NCBI GenBank assembly: GCA_043228905.1
Contig: JBHGNT010000008.1
Location: 9,052,001-9,116,000, forward strand
Origin: Azolla caroliniana
Taxonomy: Eukaryota; Polypodiophyta
Reading direction: 5' to 3'
DNA length: 64,000 bases
The notes beneath the pieces were generated by a model. The model saw only the letters and a list, made by a program, of their open reading frames with translations. It did not search any database and was not told where the DNA came from. The translations under genes and the position numbers were made by a program. This document shows positions 50,301-61,156 of this stretch, piece by piece (within the stretch, counting starts at the first letter, position 1; the number at the start of each line of letters is the position of its first letter).

Positions 50301-52211
50301 ACTCACTCAGGAAATGGCTGCACAACCCAAGGGCATAACACCATTATATGCAGAAGACATAAATATTGAAGGGGTAGATGATGCGGAGCTGGAAGCATAC
50401 CTTGATGATCACCCGCGGATCGTCCCATTATTTGAAATTGATATTATGGAAACCATTGCAGATTACGCGCCCAGTGATACGCTTCAAGATGAGGCATACA
50501 AGCCGGATCAAGAATCGTTGCTAGAGCTAAGCAGGGCACGAGCAGCGTTTGACCGGGAAATGGAAATCTCACGGCAAGTCTCAACCTCAGCATTAGAAGA
50601 CGTCAACGTCGGAACGACAACGGATCCATGAGTACTCTCGATTGCAAAGGATTTACCCCCGAGTCAGAAGGAAGCAATGATAGCGTTGCTCAAGGAATAT
50701 AAAGATTTGTTCACTAGGTCCCACGAAGACATGAAGGGGTTGGACCCGAAGTTTTACCAACATAAGATCAACTTACCTACTGATCCCGTACATCAGCGTT
50801 AGTATCGAATGAATCCGAATTACGTGGCTCGCGTAAAAGAGGAAATTGACAAACTTCTTAACGCAGGGTTTATTCGACCAGTTAAGCAAGCTACGTGGCT
50901 AAGCCCAATATTCATAGTACCCAAAAAAAATGGCAAAATCCACGTTTGCGTAGACTATCGGAAATTGAACGTTGTAACAATTACAGATGTGTTCCCCTTA
51001 CCTTTCACTGACATCGTAGTAGACGCAGTCGCAGGGCATGACATGTATAGTTTTCAAGACGACTTCAACAGATATAATCAAGTGCGCATGCATACTGATG
51101 ACTAAGAGAAGACGGTGTTTGTCACCGACTAGGGGTTTATGTCGCGGTAGTCATGATGTTTGGGTTAAAGACGGCGCCTACCCCATTCTAGCGGACAATT
51201 ACGGAAATTTTCGGGGAATACATACCCGCCTTTATGCAAGTCTTTCTGGACGATTTCGCGGTGTATGGGACAAAGGCCGAACATCTAAGTCATTTAGGGC
51301 TTTGTTTGGAGCGTTGTCGTACTGCACGCTTAAGCCTGAATCCTGTTAAATGCGCATTCGGCGTCACCATTGGAGCCCTTCTCGGCCACATTGTAAGCAA
51401 GGAAGGGATAACGGTGGACCCGAATAAAATTTCCACAATCATTCAAGCAAAAACGCCAATGACTTCCAAAGCACTCATCCGTTTTTTGGGACAAATACAT
51501 TGGCATAGTCGTATGTTACGATATTTGGTAGATTTCGCTACGTCACTCCACGTTGCCGTACACCGCTCACCTTTCAAATGGACGACAGTCGAAGAAAAAG
51601 TGTACGATGCACTTAAAATAATGTTAACACAAGCATCGGTCGTACAACCACCGGATTGGGTGAAACCATTCCATGTCTTTGTGGATGCTTCAGATATGGC
51701 AATAGGCAGCACGTTGATGCAACTCACGAAACCAAATTGGTACAAACCGGTCTATTACGCCAGTCGAAAGCTATCAACGGCCGAACGGAACTACTCCATA
51801 ATAGAACAAGAGGCGCTAGGAATGATATACAACATCAATAAATTCCGCCATTATCTGCTGGGGCGAAAATTTACGTTTCACGTAGATCATGCGGCGTTGC
51901 TCTACCTTGTGGAGAAACAGGCGCGGACAGGAAAACTGGCTAGATGGATGTTATTGCTCCAAGAATTCGACTTCATAATTCAGCATCGCCCAGGTACGCA
52001 ACACGTCGTGGTAGATTTCTTGAGCAAGGTGGATAACGAGGAAACTGCAAGGACAGATAATGATGACTTTCCCGATGCGGATTTTCTGTGGGTCGCGATG
52101 GTAGCGTCACGGGAAGAGAAAAATTTTCCAGATCGATGGCTAATGGAAATGATGTACTTTTTGACAAAAAGAATTAAGGACGGACAAAAAGAAGCGATTG
52201 GTTGTTTGTAG
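50301..52211 (+). pseudogene. Tat-3 reverse transcriptase and RNase H
   Basis: Linker with EITPLYAEDINIEG, RT: RMNPNYVARVKEEIDKLLNAGF, ATWLSPIFIVPKKNGKIHVCVDYRKLN, AVAGHDMYSFQDDFNRYNQVRM, a TAA at 51102, frame changes to 51230, then VFLDDFAVYGTKAEH at about 51240, LLGHIVSKEGITVDPNK. RNase H: FHVFVDASDMAIGSTLMQ, YYASRKLSTAERNYSIIEQEALGMIYN and FTFHVDHAALLYLV. The 325-codon stretch 51234-52211 is open, covering thumb and RNase H. Confidence 0.88.
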
Positions 52212-53163
52212 CCCTAACTTTTGCCTAGTCGAAGGAATACTATATCACAAGGGCAGCGATGGAATCTAGTGATGCGGGGTACGTCAGGATGAGAAGGAAG
52301 CTATTTTGCATGAAGCTCATTGTGGTACGGCAGGGGGGCACCACGTAGGAGATGTTACGGCCAGAAAAATATGGCAAGCAGGTCTATGGTGGCCGACCAC
52401 GCAAAAGGACACACACCTTTATTGCAAGCAGTGTGTGATATATGTCAACGATTGGGTCAGCCCACGGAGGGCGCGAGAATGCCACATCAACCCGTTCTTC
52501 CGCTAGATCCATTCCAGAAGTGGGGTCTTGATTTTGTGGGACCCTTTTCACCAACAACAACACGAACAGGCAATAGGTATATTCTGGTAGCCACGGACTA
52601 TTGCACTAAGTGGGTGGAAGCAAAGGCGCTACGGGACAACACGGCGGCATCTACGGCAAAAAAATTGTACGAATACATCTGGTGCCGTTTTGGTTGTCCC
52701 ATCGAGCTCATCAATGATCAAGGGAGTCACTTTCTAAATTCAGTCATCCACGAGCTCACGCACCATTACGTCGTCGTCCATAAGAAAATCACGTCGCACT
52801 ATCCACAGGCGAATGGAGCAGGAACAGAGACAGCGTAAATCATTCGTCGATCGACATCGAGTCACACGGGGGAATGACTTCGCAGTCAAAAAGGCTGTAT
52901 TGGTCTTTCAAACACGCATGGGTCAGATGGCTAAGAAATTAAAATTCCGCTGGACAGGGCCGTACTGGATAGTCGGAGCGGAAAATGACACTTTTCAATT
53001 AGGCACCTTGGCCGGAGAGGTACTTCGACAAAAATTAAAATGGGTTTTGATTGAAACCCTATCTGGGAGATACGCCTCCAAACCCATTCCACGCCGTGAT
53101 TGCCACAACAGAGGGGCCCATACATTAATTAATAAGTTGGGGGCCACTTGTAAAATACTATAA
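52212..53163 (+). pseudogene. Tat-3 integrase, catalytic Glu region deleted
   Basis: HHCC at about 52305-52450 (HEAHCGTAGGHHVGD...CKQC), then [53 protein letters not shown] and SHYPQANG. At about 52815 it jumps to EQEQRQRKSFVDRH, which in Tat-1 lies about 300 bases further on, so the Glu-containing AESTNK segment is missing. The C-terminal part VLVFQTRMGQMAKKLKFRWTGPYWIV (GPY/F-like) is intact and open to 53163. Confidence 0.85.
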
Positions 53164-53464
53164 CGTAATCATGTATTTAATCGTTAAAAAAAGAAAAAGA
53201 AAAAAGGAGAAGGTAGTGACGACTATTAAAAGGGACTTTATGCATGCACAAACTTCTAGGGCAAGAACACGCAGCACTACGATGTCACACAGACCAATGC
53301 ACTCTAAACCACAAAAAGAGGAAAGTAGAAGGTTTTCTGCGCATTACAGACAACAAACCTCTCCTCTCTCTTCTCGCTCGCCTTGCTCTCCACCATACAA
53401 TAGAGCTCGCGCTCACCATAACCTGCAATCTTCGACTAGCCTTCACGAGCCCCATCCACCCCCG
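53164..53464 (+). other. Tat-3 leader between integrase and extra ORF
   Basis: About 300 bases. Begins with a purine tract gttaaaaaaagaaaaagaaaaaaggagaagg (53184-53214), then a Ser/Pro/His-rich open stretch leading to ATG 53465. Comparable in position and composition to the leaders in Tat-1 and Tat-2. Confidence 0.5.
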
Positions 53465-54760
53465 ATGTTGATCACTATCTCTGCAGCTCTACGCAAATGG
53501 CTCCTAGAAAAGGGGTTTGAAGGCTATATCAGGGTTGCCGACGCACCACCGCACCCTGAGGCTCTTGACATAACCAAGAAGTTGAATGTGGACACAGTGA
53601 CGAACGCCACCGTTTGGAAGAAACTCGGGTTATCGGCGATTGGGGAAAAGCACTTCGACATTTCTCCTGCTAAAACACTCGGGAAATACTTTGGAGAATA
53701 CTCAACGTCGGCTAAAGCATACAGAACGAAGGATATTCCAAATCCATTTTTTTAGGAAGTCGCCAAGTTCCTACTGGAGGTCGAGTGCGTACACGTCAAT
53801 GCATACGGGATGCCTAAACAAAAAGCAGGCCTCATCATCGAAACCTTCGAAGCATGTGTCATACACTAGGGTGTAATCACGGGGCCAGCACTTAGGGAAG
53901 GACTCTACGCGTATCAAGCTGGGAAGAAACTCCAACCGATCATTCAATAGTAACTTACTGTACTATTTCCTCCTCGCGGACTCCTCGTCCCCACACCAAG
54001 CAAACCGATGCCTCCGCCGCGATCCACAAAACGACAGCTAGCAGAGTTAGCTACCACCGAATGGGAGGAAGAAGCACAACCTTCTCCTACCACCCAACAG
54101 ACGACACAGAAGGAACCACCGGCCAAAGACGCTGAGATGCAACCCTCCGGGACGGGAGGAAGCCCAAAAGTCGGAAGCAACGATCATAGGACTACGGGAG
54201 TTATTGGAAAAGAAGAAAGCGTGGTACGACAAGCAACTCGTACAGGAATGGGAGGTGACGCATCAGGTAGAAGTTTGCCTGAACAATGAAATGGGCCAGC
54301 TAGAGGAACTACACTTGAAAGAATCTCAAATATGGGCAGAGATGAAAAACCATTATGAGGAAGCGGATACGGTTAATAAGCGAGAAATCGAAAACCACTA
54401 AAAAACCCTGGGAGAAGCGCAAAACCACTCCCAAGTGATAACCGATAACATACGCATACTTCTTCAAACAAATCGGGAGAGGTTTACGGCGCAATTATGA
54501 CGCTACCCAAAGGCTGGATGGCGTGGCCAACATAAGCGGTGGAGTTGCATACCTACTGGGCGGACTGGGAGAAACAAAGGAAAGAAGGCAGAGGTTTCTA
54601 CAAACTCAATGAGGAAGGCATTGCAGCAGTACGCAAGGACCTAGCATAGGATTATCGCACGCTAGCGGACCGACACTTCGAGGAACTCGCACAGCTGTTA
54701 GACGACTTCGGGGAAAGTCAAGAAGATATTTTCAGCCGACTAATGGAGATGTGCACAAAA
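53465..54760 (+). pseudogene. Tat-3 extra ORF (aORF), truncated
   Basis: ATG 53465: MLITISAALRKWLLEKGFEGYIRVADAPPHPEA, then TLGKYFGEYSTSAKAYRTKDI, a TAG at 53753, FLLEVECVHVNAYGMPKQKAGLIIETFEA, a TAG near 53868. These line up with the N-terminal domain of the Tat-2 extra ORF. After a spacer (54008-54200), charged helices (WEVTHQVEVCLNNEMGQLEELHLKESQIW) and then KQRKEGRGFYKLNEEGIAAVRKDLA*DYRTLADRHFEELAQLLDD, matching the conserved C-terminal motif of Tat-1/2. The coding region stops at the deletion near 54750. Clear homology despite strong divergence. Confidence 0.82.
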
Positions 54761-54766
54761 CCATGT

Positions 54767-55403
54767 GTGAAAGTGTTTTTAGAATTCAAGGTATTGAAGT
54801 CTACAAGAATATAAGGTATGGTGCGTTCACATCCGGAAGGCAAGATCACGAGCTAAGGTCTTGAGGATAAGTCAAACAAAAAGCAAGTCACGTGGAGAAA
54901 AGTAAAAGAAGAAAAAAGCGGGCACCAAAATGCAGTCTACAACGAACGCTCATAACTCATTCTTTTGGAAGCCAAATATAATGTGTAAATATGGGTTGGA
55001 AAGTTTGTGAAGAGAGCTATCCATAGGTTTTTAAAGCTCTAAATTTAGAGCTTCTACGAGGGAGATATGACGATTAGAAGATCGTTGTATCATAGCTAAG
55101 AATAGGAGATGGAAAAGCTGTAAAAAAAGCGTGGAAAAGAAAGCAAGCGAAACTTATCTACTAGAGGAGAACTTCATATAAAGCAAGAAGAGTGAGGTAG
55201 TGAGGGGAGCTTTTTTCTTGTGGTGTTTTTCTTGCCTATTCATGTAGTGCGTTTTTCTAGTGATCAATTCATCCTTGTAGGCTTGAGTTTATGTATCTTC
55301 TTTCTCTTGTTTCTATGATCATCACTCCTTATTAATATATCTTTGTAGATTTGGGTTTCTATATCTTCCTTCTCTCTCTTTTCTATCATCATATCTCTTT
55401 TCA
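54767..55403 (+). repeat. 5' LTR of NA-1
   Basis: A 637-bp LTR, tgtgaaagtg...ctcttttca. Immediately after is ttttggcgctccagggagggtcg (55404-55426), a primer-site region starting TGGCGC, a form common in plant gypsy elements. I cannot assign the tRNA with certainty. Confidence 0.94.
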
Positions 55404-55559
55404 TTTTGGCGCTCCAGGGAGGGTCGATCCTTTCTGTATAACGGGAGGAACGGTTGTCCACTAATTGATGGTTGGATCTACCGATTCATCATCAAACTAA
55501 TGGCATGATATGGAGTTCGCGATGCGACAGATCTACGAAGAGAACTTTTCCAATTGCGT

Positions 55560-57173
55560 ATGGTTTCACCAATGTGCTACCTCGAGTATGAGAAGACGGT
55601 TTTGGATATATGGTCCACTTGGATTGGACTTGTTGGAGGCGTTGAAGATGTATACTTCAAGATGGAAAGATTCAAAGCAGGGCTAGATCCATATTTTCAA
55701 TATGAAGTGCATATGAAGTACCCAAGGTCTTTCCATGATTTGCTTCGAGTATGTCAAAGTTATGATCAACAATTGAAGAAGTTGTTATTCGGTGAAGCAT
55801 ATGGATTATCGGCATCATATACCATAAATCCAAGCTATAATAATTGTGGATCGGTCATGAGCCAACAACCAGCCTACTTGCAATGTCCGATTCAACATGT
55901 TCCCTCATATCATTATTCTAATTTTTGGAGTTATAATGATGTCTATGAAGGTGATTCCAGAGACAATGAAGAAGAGGTGATGAATGTGGAGTCCCCCCAT
56001 CTAGTTCATGAGGACAACCATGATATAAAGAATGATGATGTGAAAGACGAATCTAAGGAGATAGTTATGAGAAGCGATGTTATGGATGGTGATGCCAATG
56101 TACATCATGTTGAGGACATTATTGATACAACAAGTGATATGGTGGTTGATGATGAATATGTGCAAGATGAAATGGAAGATATGACAAAAGAAGTTGTTGA
56201 TGGTGAAGTACCCACAACGAAGTTGCAAGATGAAGAAGGTAACCTAGAAGTGATAGCTGGAGATTGGCTTTTGGAGATCAATGCGTGTAAGGAAGCATTG
56301 GTAAGTGCCAAGTTGCAGTGTATGAAGGTGTTCGTGCATGATTTATGTTTTGGATTTGCATTGAGTAGCAACAAAGTTATGTGGGCATCAACTCTTCAAC
56401 AACAATTTGACCAAGAGCCAAGAGATTTACTTGTAATGCATGATTGGAGTATCATTAACTTATCACCATCAAAGGATCCACCACAACTAATCAAATGTAT
56501 AAAGGAGAAGGAATCATCTATCGACATTGGCAAGCAAGAAGAGGAAAGCATAACAATTGATGAATATTCGTGGGATAGGGAAAACAAATCATTCCACATG
56601 GTGTCTAAGGAGGAAGAAGAAGTCATTGAAGAGAAAAGTATTATCACCCTAAAGGGGAAAAAGAAGATGATTTCAAACGATGTCCAAGGAGAAGAGGATC
56701 TAAGGTTTATTTCTCTCTTTTTTAAGTTTACAAAGTTATTCATAAATGAGTATTCACAGATAAGAGTAGAAGGCATCAAGCACCACATCAAGTTGGAGAA
56801 TTTGAAGTTTGTCTCACTTATTGTGGTTGTTCCAAAGGAGAAAGACGTCAACTTCCAATCCTTGAATGATTCAACCAAACGAGATTTATTTTTGCTTCCT
56901 TTTCGAGATGAGATTCTAGATGAAATGGTCATACATAAAAAACAAGGTAATGTGGAGAATGTGGTGTGCCAAGAAGAAAGTCATGTTGATGAAGCAAAGA
57001 TTGACATAATTCAAAATATGACAATTCTGACAAGTCTCGAAGCTTTGAAGGTATTTGTACAAAAGGTTCGCTCGCTCGAAAGATTTATTCATATGTTAAC
57101 ATGCTTACTTCTATCAAGAGTTATGTATCACATAGACCTACTTCTGTTTGGAAAGTTGATGAAGATATACTAA
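55560..57173 (+). CDS. NA-1 gag-like protein, 538 codons
   Basis: Uninterrupted ORF from ATG 55560 (MVSPMCYLEYEK; an in-frame TTG two codons earlier has no ATG upstream). Residues 15-75 resemble a plant retrotransposon gag: WSTWIGLVGGVEDVYFKMERFKAGLDPYFQYEVHMKYPRSFHDLLRVCQSYDQQLKK. It continues with an Asp/Glu/Val-rich middle (repeated D-V-M-D and ED-I-D patterns), a domain with WLLEINACKEALVSAKLQCMKVFVHDLCFGF, and a C-terminal leucine-rich end. No zinc knuckle or enzyme domain. A truncated gag fused to a unique region, probably depending on another element for replication. Confidence 0.75.
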   Translation: MVSPMCYLEYEKTVLDIWSTWIGLVGGVEDVYFKMERFKAGLDPYFQYEVHMKYPRSFHDLLRVCQSYDQQLKKLLFGEAYGLSASYTINPSYNNCGSVMSQQPAYLQCPIQHVPSYHYSNFWSYNDVYEGDSRDNEEEVMNVESPHLVHEDNHDIKNDDVKDESKEIVMRSDVMDGDANVHHVEDIIDTTSDMVVDDEYVQDEMEDMTKEVVDGEVPTTKLQDEEGNLEVIAGDWLLEINACKEALVSAKLQCMKVFVHDLCFGFALSSNKVMWASTLQQQFDQEPRDLLVMHDWSIINLSPSKDPPQLIKCIKEKESSIDIGKQEEESITIDEYSWDRENKSFHMVSKEEEEVIEEKSIITLKGKKKMISNDVQGEEDLRFISLFFKFTKLFINEYSQIRVEGIKHHIKLENLKFVSLIVVVPKEKDVNFQSLNDSTKRDLFLLPFRDEILDEMVIHKKQGNVENVVCQEESHVDEAKIDIIQNMTILTSLEALKVFVQKVRSLERFIHMLTCLLLSRVMYHIDLLLFGKLMKIY

Positions 57174-57431
57174 TTGTTGTAACCTCTTTCTTTGTTTTGA
57201 CAAGGAGAAAGATGGTGATGGCAATTGTCAATGTGTATGTGTGTGTGTTTAGAAGTGTGAGGTTTTTCCTATCGACTAGCGGGGGTTTTACTCACATAGT
57301 TTGTTTCTTTTCTCTTTATTTTCTCCTTCTTTGTCTATAGCCATGAATAAGGCGAAGCAGAACCTTTAGTTTTATTAGTAGCTTAGGGTTCACCATAAAT
57401 GGTTCACAAAAAAGCAAGGGGGAGGGCTAAA

Positions 57432-58069
57432 TGTGAAAGTGTTTTTAGAATTCAAGGTATTGAAGTCTACAAGAATATAAGGTATGGTGCGTTCACATCC
57501 GGAAGGCAAGATCACGAGCTAAGGTCTTGAGGATAAGTCAAACAAAAAGCAAGTCACGTGGAGAAAAGTAAAAGAAGAAAAAAGCGGGCACCAAAATGCA
57601 GTCTACAACGAACGCTCATAACTCATTCTTTTGGAAGCCAAATATAATGTGTAAATATGGGTTGGAAAGTTTGTGAAGAGAGCTATCCATAGGTTTTTAA
57701 AGCTCTAAATTTAGAGCTTCTACGAGGGAGATATGACGATTAGAAGATCGTTGTATCATAGCTAAGAATAGGAGATGGAAAAGCTGTAAAAAAAGCATGG
57801 AAAAGAAAGCAAGCGAAACTTATCTACTAGAGGAGAATTTCATATAAAGCAAGAAGAGTGAGGTGGTGAGGGGAGCTTTTTTCTTGTGGTGTTTTTCTTG
57901 CCTATTCATGTAGTGCGTTTTTCTAGTGATCAATTCATCCTTGTAGGCTTGAGTTTATGTATCTTCTTTCTCTTGTTTCTATGATCATCACTCCTTATAA
58001 ATATATCTTTGTAGATTTGGGTTTCTATATCTTCCTTCTCTCTCTTTTCTATCATCATATCTCTTTTCA
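57432..58069 (+). repeat. 3' LTR of NA-1
   Basis: A 638-bp LTR, close copy of 54767-55403. Differences seen include gcgtgg/gcatgg, aacttc/aatttc, ggtagt/ggtggt and ttaata/taaata. TSD CCATG follows at 58070-58074. Confidence 0.94.
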
Positions 58070-58074
58070 CCATG

Positions 58075-58441
58075 GTTCTAAACCCATGGTTTGTGCCTGA
58101 CATAAGCAAAACCGTGTGCACAAAACCATGGTTTTAGCCTAGGGTTTTGTGCATGTCACAAGCATGGAAAGACCTATAAAAGCCTCTAGTTGGGCTTGTG
58201 TAAGGGGGACTCAATATGTGATATCACCAACACCATTATCATCAATATAATTATATTTGTCTTTATCTTCTTCATATTTTTTCTACTTCTCAAGTGTACA
58301 ATCTTTCTTCTTCTCAAGTAAACCAATTTCATCTAATCTTACATTGATCGTCATCTCTTCGATAATTCTGCAAACATCCTCCCCAGTCCAAGACCTCGGT
58401 GGTCGCTCGAGTAGCACACGCACGCGCCAATCTTCGCAACA
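58075..58441 (+). repeat. 5' LTR of TRGAG-2, remaining part
   Basis: Matches 60794-61156 of the 3' LTR. Includes part of a double hairpin region around accatggtt, a TATA-like ctataaaag (about 58170) and ends ttcgcaaca. The first 100 or so bases of the LTR are absent: before NA-1 only gtgcacaaaaccatg is left. The adjacent primer-site region is tttggtgaacccgatgtgaag at 58445-58465. Confidence 0.85.
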
Positions 58442-58485
58442 TCATTTGGTGAACCCGATGTGAAGAGCAGCAGGGGAGGACGAAG

Positions 58486-60597
58486 ATGGATGACAAATAT
58501 CTCATGGAGGCAATGTCAAAAAGGATAATGGAGTTTCTGAGAGAAGGGAAAAGCAGAAATGAAACCCAACAAGCCGTCGACAAGGTAGTCGAGCAAGTGA
58601 GCTATTTCAACGGTGCCAAAGTCCAAAGTTTTCTAAAAGTCTACAATGCGGAGATGGATTCAAGAGGTGTGGACAAAGCTATGAGGCTAGAGTACTTTTG
58701 TCGGGTGGTGTCTCAACCGATCTTCAAAGATGTAAAAGAGCTTCTAGAAGCTCATGATTCGTGGGCAACTTTCGAGAAGGCTCTATTGGAGGAATATGGC
58801 TATGAGAGACTAAAGGGACAAGATCGACACAACTTCGACCAATGGGTGACATCGGCGAAGACCTACCAAGGCGTGACACAAGCATTCATAGACTTCGAGT
58901 GTCGTTTTTCTCAACTGTCGGAGCGGGAACAAAGATTGGTGAGGGTCAATAAGGTCCTTATGTTTGTGAAGTCAATCAATCGAATGGAAAGGATGTCCAT
59001 CGGCCTCAAACTCGAAGAAGATGATGGTGCAAATGGCCTCATCGAGGATTGGAGCAAAGTGGAAAGTGTATGCTGACTACACGATAAGGGGCGAGCGAGA
59101 ATATCGACGACAACAAGACGGCCCATGAGGGACGATCGAAGAGGGGCGAGATGCAGCAACGCACCACCAACAAAAGAAATAAAGCTTAAAAGGGAGACAA
59201 AACCAAGGTGAATGGTGATCGAGGAAGAAGAGACCTCCCAACAAATGTGGGTTAATGAAGTGGCCGATACAAAGGCTCAGGTTCGGTATGACGGTACCAA
59301 GAGAGAAGGTGTGAAACAAGTCACCTTCTTGTCTTACGAAGAAACGACAGCCAAGGAGGAGGCCGATGACTCGAGGACGGCGAACGCCACTTCGAGGGAG
59401 GATAAATGTTTCGGAACACGCATTGTGTACGAAACATCGGGTGATGAAGGCGCAAGCATGAGAAAAGCTTGCATGATCGAGGGAGATAAAGTGTTTGACT
59501 CTGAAGAGATTGTGGAGGTAGCCATTACAAATGACATCGAGTCGGAGGTGGCTATGGACGAGTCGACAACGGATAGCCATGTCAAGACTTTCTCCACGAT
59601 TGTTCTAGAGACTTCGGCGGTTGCGCCCGTGTGCCAACGTGAGACCGGAGAGACGGAAGGTGGTGACAGGAAGACGAAGGCCCAACACAAGGAGGAAGAA
59701 GATCGAGGAAGAAAGGATATCCCCACACCTATTCTAGAGACATCGGCGGTTGTGCACGTGCGCCAACGTGAGACCGGAGAGACGGAATGTGTGGACGGAA
59801 AAGCGAACGACCGGAAGGGCGATGAGGAAGACAAGGTAAATGTGCATGAACGAAGGGATTCCTTCACACTGGTTCCGAAGACTTTGGCAGTCGAGACCAT
59901 GTGTCGACATAAGACCGAAGATAAAGGAGGTGGTGGAGAGGAGACAATATGGCTCGAGGCGAGCATACACGGAGGGAAGGATGTGGCCGACGAGGAGGCC
60001 AAGGATGAAGCAGCGGTTGAGTTCAATGGAGAGGCGGCATGCGGGAAGGAAGGAAGAGTCGAGAACCGGTCGAACCGGAAGACGATGCAACCAGGATTCC
60101 GGCCCGAACGAAGGAAGATCCACATGGGAGTCGATCGACCGGGGCCGACCCTGCCGAAACCTGATTCGGCCGAAATTGATCGGACAATCCCGATCCAAAA
60201 GGGGGCCGATCCGACAGGAATCAATCGGTCGAGCCCGACTCAGCGAAATGCGAATACAGACGAAGGCCAACCGAGCCAAGAAGCGATCGGCGGAGACCGA
60301 TCCGGACAACGGAAAACCTAGCATAATCGAAGATCGACACGAACGATCCACAACACCCAGTTGAAGACGGTGAGCACGAGGAGTGGCCAGGAGTCCAATC
60401 GAAGGACACGCGTGGTGGACGAAGGAAGAGCAGTCGGATCGACGACATCGTTCGGTAGATCTACTACAACCGATCGGGGAAGAATGTGTGAGCGCCGGAT
60501 ATGGTGGATCGGGTGGCTACGGTGGTTCAGTTGGAAAGATTGCGCATACTTGAAGTGGAAGAAGAAATCAGATGAGCGTGCAGAGGAACTCGGTTGA
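58486..60597 (+). pseudogene. TRGAG-2 gag-like protein, broken
   Basis: ATG 58486: gag domain to 59076 (FLKVYNAEMDSRGVDK, WATFEKALLEEYGYERLKGQDRHNFDQWV, IDFECRFSQLSEREQRLV, KVLMFVKSINRMER, LKLEEDDGANGL), then a TGA. From 59212 a 370-codon stretch is acidic with three LETSAV-type repeats (about 59605, 59728, 59870), then basic and Pro-rich. After a frame change near 60330, 60361-60597 holds the Trp-rich end RRIWWIGWLRWFSWKDCAYLKW. Same organisation as TRGAG-1, which is intact. Confidence 0.82.
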
Positions 60598-60635
60598 TCA
60601 CCGTTGCCAAATATCTCAGCTCTTCACCGTTCTCG

Positions 60636-60673
60636 GCACATACCGGAGGATGTGCGGGTTTGGTGGGGGTGGA
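60636..60673 (+). other. Polypurine tract and hairpin of TRGAG-2
   Basis: Hairpin gcacat-accggagg-atgtgc (60636-60655), then gggtttggtgggggtgga, directly before the LTR start tgtcgtg at 60674. Confidence 0.8.
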
Positions 60674-61156
60674 TGTCGTGATGATTTTCGGCTACGGTGT
60701 GAAACCGAGTGAGACGAATAAACCAAGGATGTGCAACATTGCACATGCACTTAGCAAATAAACCTAAGGCCTAGTGGCACAAAACCATGGTTCTAAACCC
60801 ATGGTTTGTGCATGACATAAGCAAAATTGTGTGCACAAAACCATGGTTTTAGCCCACGGTTTTGTGCATGTCACAAGCATGGAAAGACCTATAAAAGCCT
60901 CTAGTTGGGCTTGTGTAAGGGGGACTCAATATGTGATATCACCAACACCATTATCATCAATATAATTATATTTGTCTTTATCTTCTTCATATTTTTTCTA
61001 CTTCTCAAGTGTACAATCTTTCTTCTTCTCAAGTAAACCAATTTCATCTAATCTTACATTGATCGTCATCTCTTCGATAATTCTGCAAACATCCTCCCCA
61101 GTCCAAGACCCCGGTGGTCGCTCGAGTAGCACACGTATGCGCGAATCTTCGCGACA
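60674..61156 (+). repeat. 3' LTR of TRGAG-2
   Basis: A 483-bp LTR, tgtcgtgatg...cttcgcgaca. It has a perfect palindrome atgtgcaa-ca-ttgcacat (60729-60746) and two further imperfect hairpins, gcacaaaaccatgg...cccatggtttgtgc (60777-60811) and gtgcacaaaaccatgg...ggttttgtgcatg (60831-60870). A TATA-like ctataaaag follows near 60890. Confidence 0.9.

Larger units (their letters stand above)
54767..58069 (+). mobile_element. NA-1, non-autonomous LTR element with one gag-like ORF
   Basis: A 3303-bp plus-strand element inserted in the TRGAG-2 5' LTR with TSD CCATG (54762-54766 and 58070-58074). LTRs 54767-55403 and 57432-58069 differ at about five sites by eye, so it is young. Inside are a primer-site region, one 538-codon ORF and a polypurine tract gcaagggggagggctaaa (57414-57431). 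No pol. The ORF and LTRs are more AT-rich than the surrounding elements, which suggests a different family from all others here. Confidence 0.93.
54753..61156 (+). mobile_element. TRGAG-2, gag-only element with a damaged 5' LTR
   Basis: Plus-strand relative of TRGAG-1. 3' LTR 60674-61156 complete; 5' LTR reduced to about 54753-54766 plus 58070-58441, split by NA-1, and missing its first 100 or so bases. Primer-site motif, a broken gag ORF, a long charged region and a hairpin plus G-rich tract complete it. On the right it ends nine bases before the end of the Tat-3 3' LTR, with possible 4-bp TSD tcgg; the left copy is lost. No protease, RT or integrase. Confidence 0.82.
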
